Position numbers and translations under genes: made by a program. A stretch of 64,000 bases of DNA from Flavobacterium muglaense. Its GTDB lineage: Bacteria > Bacteroidota > Bacteroidia > Flavobacteriales > Flavobacteriaceae. Shown here piece after piece: positions 26,124-35,726 of the stretch; positions within the stretch are counted from its first letter, which is position 1, and the number at the start of each line of letters is the position of its first letter. Under the pieces are notes generated by a model that was not told the DNA's origin, ran no database searches, and worked only from the letters and a program-made list of their open reading frames with translations. The stretch spans positions 1-64,000 of the forward strand of contig NZ_JACRUK010000004.1 of NCBI RefSeq assembly GCF_014305155.1, read 5' to 3'.

Positions 26124-26978
26124 ATGGCTTGGTTTAAAAGAAAAGAAAAAGGAATTACTACTGCTACCGAAGACAAAATGGATGTCCCTAAAGGACTTTG
26201 GTATAAATCTCCAACAGGAAAAATTATTGATGCCGATGAGCTAGAACGCAATTTATTTGTAAGTCCTGAGGATGGTTTTCATGTTAGAATAGGTAGTGCT
26301 ACTTATTTCGAAATCTTATTTGACAACAATGAGTTTGTTGAACTAGACAAAAACTTAACTTCAAAAGATCCTTTGCATTTTGTTGATACAAAAAAATATG
26401 CAGATCGATTAAAAGACGTTATGGAAAAAACCAAACTAAAAGACGCTGTACGTACAGGAGTTGGAAAATCAAAAGGTAAAGACATTGTTATTTGCTGTAT
26501 GGATTTTGCTTTTATTGGTGGATCTATGGGTGCAGTAGTAGGAGAGAAAATTGCTAGAGGAATTGATCACGCGATCAAAAAGAAACTACCATTTGTAATG
26601 ATCTCAAAATCAGGTGGAGCAAGAATGATGGAAGCCGCTTATTCTTTAATGCAATTAGCTAAAACATCTGTAAAACTAGCACAATTATCCGAGGCTAAAC
26701 TACCGTATATCTCATTATGCACAGACCCTACAACAGGAGGAACAACCGCATCTTACGCCATGCTTGGAGATATTAACATTGGTGAGCCTGGAGCCTTAAT
26801 TGGATTTGCAGGACCACGAGTAGTAAAAGACACGACAGGAAAAGATTTACCAGAAGGTTTTCAAACCGCTGAGTTCTTACTAGAGCACGGCTTCCTAGAC
26901 TTTATAACGGCTAGAAAAGAATTGAAAGACAAAATCAACTTGTATATCGATTTAATTCAAAACAATCCTATTCGATAG
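26124..26978 (+). CDS. accD: Acetyl-CoA carboxylase carboxyltransferase subunit beta
   Basis: It transfers the carboxyl group to acetyl-CoA in the first step of fatty acid synthesis. The 284-residue protein has the crotonase-fold carboxyltransferase motifs [59 protein letters not shown] and [34 protein letters not shown]. The N-terminal zinc ribbon is degenerate. Where the four cysteines normally sit (CPSC...CPKC) the sequence reads WYKSPTGKI and [10 protein letters not shown], with no cysteine left. The fold there is kept, so zinc is probably not bound. Confidence 0.95.
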   Translation: MAWFKRKEKGITTATEDKMDVPKGLWYKSPTGKIIDADELERNLFVSPEDGFHVRIGSATYFEILFDNNEFVELDKNLTSKDPLHFVDTKKYADRLKDVMEKTKLKDAVRTGVGKSKGKDIVICCMDFAFIGGSMGAVVGEKIARGIDHAIKKKLPFVMISKSGGARMMEAAYSLMQLAKTSVKLAQLSEAKLPYISLCTDPTTGGTTASYAMLGDINIGEPGALIGFAGPRVVKDTTGKDLPEGFQTAEFLLEHGFLDFITARKELKDKINLYIDLIQNNPIR

Positions 26979-27000
26979 TTTTGAAACTTTTAAAGACAAA

Positions 27001-27035
27001 AAAATTCCCATCTCTACAAGGTGGGAATTTTTTTT
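27001..27035 (+). terminator. Terminator after accD
   Basis: AAAATTCCCA (27001-27010) pairs with TGGGAATTTT (27022-27031), followed by more T. It lies between convergent genes and can act in both directions. Confidence 0.85.
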
Positions 27036-27059
27036 ATACCGCTACGCTACTTTCTACTT

Positions 27060-28310
27060 TTACATTCCCGTTCGAATTGCCTCTACCGGATCTAATTTTG
27101 AAGCTGTGATCGCTGGCAATATGCCCGAAATCAAACCGATTAACGCCGCCAATCCAGTTCCTAAGAACACATTTCCCATGCTCAATACAAATTCAAAATC
27201 AAGAGCCTGTGTTAATATAATTGAAATAATCCACACTAGAACCAAACCAATAATACCCCCAATTACCGACAGAATTACTGCCTCAAATAAGAATTGGAAT
27301 AAGATAAATCTATTTTTAGCCCCTAATGATTTTTGAATACCAATCAAGTTCGTACGTTCTTTTACCGAAACAAACATAATATTAGCGATTCCAAAACCAC
27401 CCACCAGCAACGAAAACCCACTAATAATCCAACCTACAACATTCATTTGCCCTATAATTCCATCAATAAGATCTGTAAATCCAGACAATACATTAATAAA
27501 AAAATTATCAATTTCACCCGCTTTCACTCCTCTAATACTTCGTAATTTATAAGTCACTTCAGCTTTGTAGGCATCCATATCTACACCTTTGTTTGGTTTT
27601 AATAAAATCACCGGCGTCATTGTATCATTATTATCACCGTACAATCTTCTTAAAAAATTGACAGGTAAGAAAACAGAAGTATCATTACTATCTCCAAAAA
27701 CACCTGCACCTTGTTTTTTTAATACACCAATCACAGTGAAACGTTGTCCATACAAACGAATATTCTTTCCTAAAGCATTAGTACTCCCAAAAAGACCTTC
27801 GGCTATCTCATAACCCAATACAATCACCGCAGTACCAGAATTAGATTCAGACTCGTTATAAAAACGCCCTTGCTCAAATTCCAGACCTTGTATATCAATA
27901 AACTCGCTAGAAACCGGCACCACGTTTACATCGCTCACCAGCTTTGACTCATATTTTATAGATTCCCTTTTGACAAATAATTGATACGCTACTTGATCAG
28001 TATTCGTTAACGACCCTTTCAAATAAGTATATTCATCAAATTTAACATTAGGGAACTGCTCTCTTTTCCATTGCGGTATCTCAGACGGACCAAAAGAGAA
28101 ACGCATTAAATAAATCGTGTTTTTATCTAAGCTACTTAAATCTTTGGTTATTTTTCGATCTAAAGAATCAACAGCTGCCAAAACCGCGATAATCGACAAT
28201 ATACCGATAGTCACACCAAGCAAAGACAAAAGCGTTCTTAACTTATTGTTTGTTAACGCATTGATCGCAAAACCAAAACTCTCTTTTAATAATCGTAGAT
28301 AAACTAGCAT
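27060..28310 (-). CDS. ABC transporter permease, MacB/FtsX type
   Basis: This 416-residue protein has an N-terminal membrane helix inside the conserved NNKLRTLLSLLGVTIGILSIIAVLAAVDS. A large periplasmic MacB-type domain follows (about residues 45-270). Three C-terminal helices form an FtsX domain with ERTNLIGIQKSLGAKNRFILFQFLFEAV and the final GIISGILPAITASKLDPVEAIRTGM. This is the MacB-like class, which couples an ATPase to outer-membrane or lipoprotein export. No ATPase gene is adjacent here, so its partner must be elsewhere. The substrate is unknown. Confidence 0.92.
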   Translation of the reverse strand: MLVYLRLLKESFGFAINALTNNKLRTLLSLLGVTIGILSIIAVLAAVDSLDRKITKDLSSLDKNTIYLMRFSFGPSEIPQWKREQFPNVKFDEYTYLKGSLTNTDQVAYQLFVKRESIKYESKLVSDVNVVPVSSEFIDIQGLEFEQGRFYNESESNSGTAVIVLGYEIAEGLFGSTNALGKNIRLYGQRFTVIGVLKKQGAGVFGDSNDTSVFLPVNFLRRLYGDNNDTMTPVILLKPNKGVDMDAYKAEVTYKLRSIRGVKAGEIDNFFINVLSGFTDLIDGIIGQMNVVGWIISGFSLLVGGFGIANIMFVSVKERTNLIGIQKSLGAKNRFILFQFLFEAVILSVIGGIIGLVLVWIISIILTQALDFEFVLSMGNVFLGTGLAALIGLISGILPAITASKLDPVEAIRTGM

Positions 28311-28477
28311 AATGGTATATTTTCTATTAAAGTAAAATTCTATAAATTAAATTCAAAAACCTAATGAAATGAATATTCGTTCAAATTACAGCTAACACAT
28401 TTAGTGTTTTGCACAAAAAAGTCATTATTTTCCAAATAATCTCATTTTCAAATAGTCCAATTTTCACATTAAAAAAC

Positions 28478-28485
28478 TATTTTTG
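28478..28485 (+). promoter_or_regulatory. -7 element upstream of purH
   Basis: TATTTTTG matches TAnnTTTG, 23 bases before the purH ATG. Confidence 0.5.
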
Positions 28486-28507
28486 CACTTTATAACTATA
28501 ACTACAC

Positions 28508-30034
28508 ATGAACACAACAAAAACAATTCAATCTGCATTAATTTCTGTCTTTTCAAAAGAAGGCCTTGAACCAATTGTAAGACTATTAAATAGTCAAAAT
28601 GTTACACTTTATTCAACAGGAGGAACAGAAGATTTTATTAAAAACCTAGGAATCCCTGTAGTTCCAGTAGAAGACGTTACTTCATACCCATCAATTTTAG
28701 GAGGAAGAGTTAAAACTTTACATCCAAAAGTTTTTGGAGGAATCTTGAATCGTCAAGACAATGAAAGTGATGTACAACAAATGGAAGAATTTAATATTCC
28801 GCAAATTGACTTAGTAATTGTTGATTTATACCCTTTTGAAAAAACAGTAGCATCAGGAGCAACTGAAGCTGATATTATCGAAAAAATTGATATTGGTGGA
28901 ATTTCATTAATTCGTGCTGCTGCAAAAAATTTCAAAGACACTGTAATCGTCGCTTCTGTTGATGACTATGGCACATTTTTGGATTTAATTACAAAACAAA
29001 ACGGAGCAACTACATTAGCAGACCGAAAATTATTTGCATCAAAAGCATTTCATACATCATCCCATTACGATACTGCCATATTTAACTATTTCAATGCAGA
29101 TGAAACAATCTACAAAGAAAGCATTTCAAACGGTCAAGTATTGCGCTATGGCGAAAATCCACATCAAAAAGGATTCTTCTTTGGCGATTTTGAAGCGATG
29201 TTCAATAAAGTACACGGAAAAGAATTATCATACAACAACTTACTTGATGTAGATGCAGCCGTAAACTTAATCAACGAATTTAAAACTGACGGACCTACAT
29301 TTGCCATTTTAAAACACAACAATGCTTGTGGCTTAGCTTCTAGAAACACAATTAGCGAGGCTTACAACGCTGCTTTGGCTTGTGATCCTACATCAGCATT
29401 TGGAGGGGTTTTAATTTCGAATACAACAATTGATGTAGCAACCGCAACCGAAATCAACAAACTATTTTGTGAAGTGGTTATCGCACCCGCTTACGATACA
29501 GCTGCCTTAGCTATTTTACAAGAAAAGAAAAACCGTATCATATTAATTCAAAACGAAGTAAGCTTACCAGCGAAACAAGTAAGAACTTGTTTGAATGGAC
29601 TGTTAATTCAAGAAAGAAATAATATTACAGACAATAAAGAAGCTCTAAAAACCGTTACACTTACAAGTCCAACAGAGCAAGAAATTCAAGATTTAATTTT
29701 CGCATCAAAAGTATGTAAGAATACTAAATCGAATACTATTGTTTTTGCAAAAAACGGAACTCTTATCTCATCAGGTACTGGACAAACTTCAAGAGTAGAC
29801 GCACTAGTACAAGCTATAGAAAAAGCTAAAAACTTTGGATTTGATCTAAACGGAGCTTCAATGGCAAGCGACGCCTTCTTCCCATTTCCTGATTGTGTTG
29901 AGATTGCAAAAAATGCAGGAATCACAGCCGTGATACAACCTGGAGGATCAATTAAAGACGAATTAAGCATTAACTATTGCAATGAAAATAAAGTTGCAAT
30001 GGTATTTACAGGAACACGCCATTTTAAACATTAA
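28508..30034 (+). CDS. purH: Bifunctional AICAR transformylase / IMP cyclohydrolase
   Basis: It carries out the last two steps of de novo IMP synthesis. The 508-residue protein opens with the IMP cyclohydrolase half (ISVFSKEGLEPIVRLL, STGGTEDFIKNLGIPV, GGRVKTLHPKVFGGIL, DIGGISLIRAAAKNF). The AICAR transformylase half follows, with LRYGENPHQKGFF, TFAILKHNNACGLASR and, at the C-terminus, ASDAFFPFPDCVEIAKNAGITAVIQPGGSIKD then VAMVFTGTRHFKH. It is complete at both ends and is immediately followed by mreB. Confidence 0.97.
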   Translation: MNTTKTIQSALISVFSKEGLEPIVRLLNSQNVTLYSTGGTEDFIKNLGIPVVPVEDVTSYPSILGGRVKTLHPKVFGGILNRQDNESDVQQMEEFNIPQIDLVIVDLYPFEKTVASGATEADIIEKIDIGGISLIRAAAKNFKDTVIVASVDDYGTFLDLITKQNGATTLADRKLFASKAFHTSSHYDTAIFNYFNADETIYKESISNGQVLRYGENPHQKGFFFGDFEAMFNKVHGKELSYNNLLDVDAAVNLINEFKTDGPTFAILKHNNACGLASRNTISEAYNAALACDPTSAFGGVLISNTTIDVATATEINKLFCEVVIAPAYDTAALAILQEKKNRIILIQNEVSLPAKQVRTCLNGLLIQERNNITDNKEALKTVTLTSPTEQEIQDLIFASKVCKNTKSNTIVFAKNGTLISSGTGQTSRVDALVQAIEKAKNFGFDLNGASMASDAFFPFPDCVEIAKNAGITAVIQPGGSIKDELSINYCNENKVAMVFTGTRHFKH

Positions 30035-30040
30035 TTTGTA

Positions 30041-30048
30041 TAACTTTG
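30041..30048 (+). promoter_or_regulatory. -7 element upstream of mreB
   Basis: TAACTTTG matches TAnnTTTG just after the purH stop, 42 bases before the mreB ATG. No strong -33 TTG is seen. Confidence 0.45.
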
Positions 30049-30089
30049 TGTGCTCGTAATTTTTTAACTTTTAAACCCCTGACAAACTT

Positions 30090-31118
30090 ATGGGATTTTT
30101 TGATTTCATGACTGAGGATATCGCGATAGACCTTGGAACCGCAAATACTTTGATCATACATAATGATAAAGTAGTAATTGACAGCCCTTCAATTGTTGCC
30201 AGAGATAGAATTTCTGGGAAGATAATTGCTGTTGGTAAAGAAGCCAACTTGATGCAGGGAAAAACACATGAAAACATTAAGACCATAAGGCCTTTAAAGG
30301 ATGGTGTAATAGCCGACTTTGATGCTTCTGAGAAAATGATTAGTATGTTTATTAAAAGCATACCAGCATTAAAAAAGAGAATGTTTACTCCTGCTTTGCG
30401 TATGGTAGTATGTATTCCTTCTGGAATTACCGAAGTTGAAATGCGTGCCGTTAAAGAATCTTGTGAAAGAGTAAACGGAAAAGAAGTATACTTGATACAC
30501 GAACCAATGGCAGCTGCTATCGGTATTGGTATTGACATCATGCAACCAAAAGGAAACATGATTGTAGATATCGGTGGTGGAACTACAGAGATTGCTGTGA
30601 TTGCATTAGGCGGAATTGTTTGTGACAAATCGGTTAAGATTGCCGGTGACGTTTTTACAAATGACATCGTATATTACATGCGTACACAACACAATCTTTT
30701 TGTAGGAGAAAGTACTGCCGAAAAAATAAAAATTCAAATTGGTGCTGCGATCGAAGATTTAGAATCTGCTCCAGAAGACATGTCTGTTCAAGGTAGAGAT
30801 TTATTGACCGGAAAACCAAAACAAGTTGAAGTTTCTTATAGAGAAATTGCTAAAGCATTAGACAAATCAATTCAAAGAATTGAAGATGCTGTAATGGAAA
30901 CATTATCACAGACTCCTCCTGAATTAGCAGCAGATATCTACAACACTGGAATCTACCTTGCAGGTGGAGGATCTATGTTAAGAGGTCTTGACAAAAGAAT
31001 TTCGCAAAAAACAGACTTACCTGTTTACATTGCCGAAGATCCTTTACGTGCAGTAGTACGCGGTACAGGAATGGCTCTTAAAAACATCACTAAGTTTAAA
31101 AGCATCCTAATAAAATAA
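30090..31118 (+). CDS. mreB: Rod-shape-determining actin homologue MreB
   Basis: MreB forms filaments under the membrane and guides the elongation machinery. The 342-residue protein has the actin-fold ATP sites IAIDLGTANTLI, MIVDIGGGTTEIAVIAL and IYLAGGGSMLRGLDKRI. Further features are the phosphate-binding VCIPSGITEVEMRAV and EPMAAAIGIG. It heads the mreBCD-mrdA-rodA cluster. The 92-base gap to mreC contains a perfect 15-bp inverted repeat, so part of the mRNA may end or be processed there. Confidence 0.97.
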   Translation: MGFFDFMTEDIAIDLGTANTLIIHNDKVVIDSPSIVARDRISGKIIAVGKEANLMQGKTHENIKTIRPLKDGVIADFDASEKMISMFIKSIPALKKRMFTPALRMVVCIPSGITEVEMRAVKESCERVNGKEVYLIHEPMAAAIGIGIDIMQPKGNMIVDIGGGTTEIAVIALGGIVCDKSVKIAGDVFTNDIVYYMRTQHNLFVGESTAEKIKIQIGAAIEDLESAPEDMSVQGRDLLTGKPKQVEVSYREIAKALDKSIQRIEDAVMETLSQTPPELAADIYNTGIYLAGGGSMLRGLDKRISQKTDLPVYIAEDPLRAVVRGTGMALKNITKFKSILIK

Positions 31119-31134
31119 GACTATTCTAGATGAA

Positions 31135-31180
31135 TTATTTCATTAAACTCTAAAAATCATTTTAAAGTTTAATGAAATAA
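31135..31180 (+). repeat. 15-bp inverted repeat in mreB-mreC gap
   Basis: TTATTTCATTAAACT (31135-31149) is exactly complementary to AGTTTAATGAAATAA (31166-31180), 16-base loop. An outer AGACT (31118-31122)/AGTCT (31183-31187) pair can extend it. No T-run follows. Confidence 0.75.
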
Positions 31181-31210
31181 CAAGTCTGAAACACTATAAT
31201 TAATCGAGAA

Positions 31211-32035
31211 ATGCAGCAAATATTTAATTTTATATTCAAAAACAGTAATAGACTACTGTTTTTGCTGTTATTAAGCATTTCGTTTTTCCTTACGATACAA
31301 TCACACTCATTCCACAAAAGCAAAGTCATAACTTCGGCTAATTTTGTTAGTGGCGGGGTTTACGAACAAATCAATGAAGTAAGGGAATATTTTAATTTAC
31401 AATCACAAAATGAAGCTTTAGCACTTGAAAACGCTCGTTTGAAAAGCATTTTATTCAAAACAGTAGATTCAACTTCGATCTTAAAATTTAAAAACCTTAA
31501 GAACACACTTCCAGATGATATTGTAGTTTCTAAAGTCATTCATAATTCCTACAACGTTCACGAAAATTTCCTAACCTTAAACTCGGGTTCACTTCAAGGT
31601 ATCAAACCAGACATGGGAGTGGTAAACAATCTAGGAATAGTAGGAATCATAGACAACACATCGCCTAATTATTCTACGGTAATTAGCATCCTGAATGTAA
31701 AATCGCAAATCAATGCCAAAATCAAGAAATCAAACCACTTTGGTTCTTTAATTTGGAATGGTAAAAGCACTGGATTTGTACAATTGATAGATGTACCGCG
31801 ATTAGCAGCCATTAGAAAAGGAGACACCATTGTTACGGGAGGACAATCTGTAATTTTCCCCGAAAACATCAACATTGGTACAATTGACAAAATTGAAATA
31901 GACGATCAAACCCACTATTACACCATTAACGTGAAGTTGTTCAACGACATGACTAACCTAGGACATGTTTACATCATCAAAAGCAAAAATAGAGAAGAAC
32001 TAATTAATCTAGAAAAAACAACGAAAGATGAATAG
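31211..32035 (+). CDS. mreC: Rod shape-determining protein MreC
   Basis: MreC is a periplasmic scaffold of the elongasome. The 274-residue protein has one N-terminal membrane helix (LLFLLLLSISFFLTIQS). A coiled coil follows at about residues 50-80 (INEVREYFNLQSQNEALALENARLK). The double beta-barrel part includes LNSGSLQGIKPDMGVVNNLGIVGIID and KGDTIVTGGQSVIFPENINIGTID. Its last codons overlap the mreD start by eight bases, so translation is coupled. Confidence 0.95.
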   Translation: MQQIFNFIFKNSNRLLFLLLLSISFFLTIQSHSFHKSKVITSANFVSGGVYEQINEVREYFNLQSQNEALALENARLKSILFKTVDSTSILKFKNLKNTLPDDIVVSKVIHNSYNVHENFLTLNSGSLQGIKPDMGVVNNLGIVGIIDNTSPNYSTVISILNVKSQINAKIKKSNHFGSLIWNGKSTGFVQLIDVPRLAAIRKGDTIVTGGQSVIFPENINIGTIDKIEIDDQTHYYTINVKLFNDMTNLGHVYIIKSKNREELINLEKTTKDE

Positions 32036-32534
32036 CACCTTGTTAGTCAACATTTCTCGATTTATTTTGTTATTAAGCGTTCAAATCCTTATATTTAACA
32101 GTATGAGTTTTCTGGGGTTTATCCTTCCATTGCCTTATATTTTATTCATAATTCTATACCCTGTTAACGGTAACAAATCAGGTCTTCTTGCGGCAAGTTT
32201 TTTACTTGGCCTTACGATGGACTTCTTTTTGAACTCTGGCGGAATACATGCCACAGCCTGCATTGTTTTAGCATTCATGAGACCTCTACTGTTCAAATTT
32301 TCTTTTGGAGTCAGTTATGAATATCAAACCATAAAAATAAACGATGCTTTAACCCCTGAGCGATTTTCACTTATATTACTCTCAGTTGTCATCCATCATT
32401 CGACCATGTTTTTACTAGAAGCTTTTCAAGTTAGCTTTTTTTGGGACATTTTAATCCGATCTTTATTAAGTTCCGTATTTACCATTATTAGTTGTATTAT
32501 TATCATTTACCTTATTAAGCCAAACAAACGATGA
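32028..32534 (+). CDS. mreD: Rod shape-determining protein MreD
   Basis: MreD is an inner-membrane partner of MreC. The 168-residue protein is hydrophobic, with about five membrane helices and the conserved FILPLPYILFIILYPV and GLTMDFFLNSGGIHATACIVLAFMRP. It starts inside the end of mreC, and its stop overlaps the next start (ATGA at 32531). Position and hydrophobic pattern identify it; conservation is otherwise weak in this family. Confidence 0.93.
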   Translation: MNSTLLVNISRFILLLSVQILIFNSMSFLGFILPLPYILFIILYPVNGNKSGLLAASFLLGLTMDFFLNSGGIHATACIVLAFMRPLLFKFSFGVSYEYQTIKINDALTPERFSLILLSVVIHHSTMFLLEAFQVSFFWDILIRSLLSSVFTIISCIIIIYLIKPNKR

Positions 32535-34465
32535 GAAAATTATTGCTGCCTTCTTTAATTATTGTTGCAGCATTATTGCTAGTGATCCGTATATTTTATT
32601 TGCAAGTAATCAATGATACTTTCAAACTAAAATCGGAAAACAACGCCATTAAAATAAAATACGATTACCCAGAACGTGGATACATCTACGACAGATACGG
32701 TAAATTGCTGGTTGCCAATCAAGCGTCATATGACATCATGGTTATTCCAAGAGAACTAAAAAACATAGACACACTAGAATTTTGCCAACTACTTAAAATT
32801 ACTAAAGAGGATTTTATCAAAAAAATTGCTAAAGCAAAGGTATACAGCCCTCGCTTGCCCTCTGTGTTTTTACCACAATTGAACAAAAGTGAATTTGCTG
32901 CCTTTCAAGAAAAGATAAGAAAATTTGAAGGTTTCTATTTTCAAAAGCGTTCCTTACGCGACTATGAAGTAGATTTTGGAGCTAATATTTTTGGCTTTAT
33001 CACACAAGTCAACGACAAATTAATAGCCAAAAACCCTTACTACAACAGCGGAGACTTAATAGGAAAACAAGGTGTTGAGGAAAGCTATGAAAGCGTATTA
33101 CGTGGTATAAAAGGAGTGAAATACTTCCAAAAAGACAAGTACAACCGCGAAATAGGATCTTACAAAGACGGGAAATACGATACAATAGCTGTACAAGGAG
33201 AAGACATCAACCTAACATTAGATGCTGAACTTCAAAAATACGGAGAACAATTAATGATCAATAAAAGAGGTGGAATTGTTGCCATAGAACCTAGAACGGG
33301 AGAAATTCTAGCGTTAGTAACCGCACCGTCTTATGACCCATCTATATTAGTAGGAAGACAGCGTTCTACAAACTATACTTTGTTGTACCGCGATTCTATC
33401 GCAAAACCACTATACGATAGAGGCTTGCTTGCCGAATATCCCCCTGGTTCACCATTTAAAATTTTAACTGGATTAATAGGACTTCAAGAAGGTGTTGTAG
33501 ACGAACAAACAACTTTTATGTGTCATCATGGTTTTAGTTACGCAAGAGGTCGATTTATGAAGTGTCACGGTTTTGGCCCACACAACCTCCACAACGGTAT
33601 TTACAATTCCTGTAACACCTACTTTGCCAACGTTTACATGCGTACGATTAACAAATATGCAAAACCAGCTTATGCTGTAGATGTATGGAGCAAACACGTA
33701 AAAAGCTTTGGTTTAGGAGATTTCATGGGATACGATTTACCAACGGGAAAAAGAGGGAATATTCCCGATTCTAAAACATACAAAAAAATATATCCAAACG
33801 GCGGATGGAGAAGTACAACCATTGTATCTAACTCAATCGGTCAAGGAGAAGTTTTAATGACACCTATACAACTTGCTAACATGATGGCTACAGTAGCGAA
33901 TGAAGGATATTACTACACTCCTCACATCATTAAGAAAATTAAAGGAACCAATATTGATCCAAAGTTCACAGAAAAACACCAAACAACTATTGATAAAAAG
34001 TTTTTCAAACCAATGATTAGCGGACTATTTGACGTTTACAATCTAGGAACCGCAAGAGGACTAGGAGTACCCGGAATTGACATTTGCGGAAAAACAGGAA
34101 CTGCAGAGAACTTCGCCAAAATTAACGGAAAACGTGTAAAACTAGAGGATCACTCTATTTTTGTGGCTTTTGCACCAAAAGACAATCCAAAAATAGCCAT
34201 CGCCATTTTAGTTGAAAACGGAGGCTATGGTAACGCAATCGCGGGGCCTATTGCCAGTTTAATGATTGAAAAATATTTGCGCAAAAAGATTACCAGAACC
34301 GACCTAGAGAAAAAAATCTTAGAACGAAGTTTAAGAGATCGCTACGCCAAACTTGGAGGAATGAAAGATGCAAACGCAATTGAAACTAGTCCGAAAAAAG
34401 ACACTGTCAAAAGCAAAGTAATAGAAACAGCTCCACCGGTAGCCAACCTAACAATAGAAAACTAA
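32531..34465 (+). CDS. mrdA: Penicillin-binding protein 2 (elongation transpeptidase)
   Basis: It crosslinks peptidoglycan during elongation. The 644-residue protein has an N-terminal anchor helix, a dimerisation domain (YPERGYIYDRYGKLLVANQASYDIMVIPREL) and a transpeptidase domain. The nucleophile motif SxxK reads SPFK (in PPGSPFKILTG), the SxN motif is SCN (YNSCNTYFANVY), and KTGT occurs in CGKTGTAEN. A C-terminal tail after about residue 605 is charged and Ser/Thr-rich. The gene overlaps mreD by four bases and rodA follows, giving the usual elongasome order. Confidence 0.96.
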   Translation: MRKLLLPSLIIVAALLLVIRIFYLQVINDTFKLKSENNAIKIKYDYPERGYIYDRYGKLLVANQASYDIMVIPRELKNIDTLEFCQLLKITKEDFIKKIAKAKVYSPRLPSVFLPQLNKSEFAAFQEKIRKFEGFYFQKRSLRDYEVDFGANIFGFITQVNDKLIAKNPYYNSGDLIGKQGVEESYESVLRGIKGVKYFQKDKYNREIGSYKDGKYDTIAVQGEDINLTLDAELQKYGEQLMINKRGGIVAIEPRTGEILALVTAPSYDPSILVGRQRSTNYTLLYRDSIAKPLYDRGLLAEYPPGSPFKILTGLIGLQEGVVDEQTTFMCHHGFSYARGRFMKCHGFGPHNLHNGIYNSCNTYFANVYMRTINKYAKPAYAVDVWSKHVKSFGLGDFMGYDLPTGKRGNIPDSKTYKKIYPNGGWRSTTIVSNSIGQGEVLMTPIQLANMMATVANEGYYYTPHIIKKIKGTNIDPKFTEKHQTTIDKKFFKPMISGLFDVYNLGTARGLGVPGIDICGKTGTAENFAKINGKRVKLEDHSIFVAFAPKDNPKIAIAILVENGGYGNAIAGPIASLMIEKYLRKKITRTDLEKKILERSLRDRYAKLGGMKDANAIETSPKKDTVKSKVIETAPPVANLTIEN

Positions 34466-34482
34466 CAAGAGATTCGTTTCAA

Positions 34483-35718
34483 ATGAAAAACCAAAGCATA
34501 AAGAAAAATCTGGATTGGACCTGTGTCATCATCTATAGCGTCTTAGTGATCATGGGATGGTTAAACATCTACTCGTCATCATTATCGTCTACAGAAGGTA
34601 CCTATGAAAAGCAGCTTATTTTCATTTTATTGACAATCCCTTTGATCTTTATCATACTTGCTATTGATGGGAAATTTTATGAAAAATACGCCAGTATTAT
34701 TTTTGGAGTAGCCTTACTCTCATTAGTAGGTCTATTTCTTTTTGGAAAAACGATTGCCGGACAACGCTGTTGGTATGCCATAGGTAGTTTCACTATACAA
34801 CCATCTGAATTTGCCAAAGCCGCAACTTCATTAGCGTTAGCTAAATATTTAAGTGATTCCCAAATAAACCTAAAAGATGTCAACAGGCAAATACAAGCGC
34901 TAGCCATTGTATTTTTGCCCGTAATGCTAATTTTACCACAACCCGATCCAGGAAGCGCCCTTATTTACAGTGTTTTCATAATAGTTTTATATAGAGAAGG
35001 CTTACCTGCATGGTATGTTTGGACAGGATTCACAACCATTTTACTGTTTGTATTAACCTTAGTTTTAGAACCGCAATATGTAATTCTGATCGCTTTGTTA
35101 GTAATTGTATTAATACATATAAAATCTAGAATTGCCGACCGAAATATTGTACTAAGCAGCATATTGTTTGTCGTTATATCTGTATTTGTATTATCTGTAA
35201 ACTACGTATTTGAAAACGTATTCAAACAGCATCATCGCGACCGCTTCAACATTTTACTTGGTAAAACAGTCGACTTAAAAGGAATTGGATATAATACAAA
35301 TCAATCTGAGATAGCTATTGGATCTGGAGGATGGATCGGAAAAGGTTTCCTAGAAGGCACGCAAACCAAAGGAGGATTTGTACCAGAACAACATACAGAT
35401 TACATCTTCACGACTGTAGGAGAAGAATGGGGATTTGCAGGATCTCTAGCGGTTATCGCCTTATTCGTAGGCCTGTTCTTGCGTGTCATTTACCTTGCCG
35501 AAAGACAAAAAACAATCTTTAGCCGCGTGTATGGCTATTGTGTAGCAGGTATTTTATTCACCCATTTCTTTGTAAACATAGCCATGGTTATTGGTATATT
35601 CCCAACTATCGGAGTACCCCTACCCTTCTTCTCGTATGGAGGATCAGGACTATGGGGATTCACCATACTACTTTTCATATTTTTAAAAATGGATGCCAAC
35701 AAAGTCAACGAATGGTAG
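34483..35718 (+). CDS. rodA: RodA peptidoglycan glycosyltransferase
   Basis: This SEDS-family polymerase works with PBP2 to build glycan strands. The 411-residue protein has about ten membrane helices. Family motifs are AIGSFTIQPSEFAKAATSLALAKYL, PQPDPGSALIYSVF, FKQHHRDRFNILLG, GIGYNTNQSEIAIGSGGWIGKGFLEGTQTKGGFVPEQHTDYIFTTVGEEWGF (with catalytic Asp), and IFPTIGVPLPFFSYGGSGLW. The gene ends nine bases from the convergent nuclease gene, with no separate terminator visible. Confidence 0.96.
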   Translation: MKNQSIKKNLDWTCVIIYSVLVIMGWLNIYSSSLSSTEGTYEKQLIFILLTIPLIFIILAIDGKFYEKYASIIFGVALLSLVGLFLFGKTIAGQRCWYAIGSFTIQPSEFAKAATSLALAKYLSDSQINLKDVNRQIQALAIVFLPVMLILPQPDPGSALIYSVFIIVLYREGLPAWYVWTGFTTILLFVLTLVLEPQYVILIALLVIVLIHIKSRIADRNIVLSSILFVVISVFVLSVNYVFENVFKQHHRDRFNILLGKTVDLKGIGYNTNQSEIAIGSGGWIGKGFLEGTQTKGGFVPEQHTDYIFTTVGEEWGFAGSLAVIALFVGLFLRVIYLAERQKTIFSRVYGYCVAGILFTHFFVNIAMVIGIFPTIGVPLPFFSYGGSGLWGFTILLFIFLKMDANKVNEW

Positions 35719-35726
35719 AGGTTACA

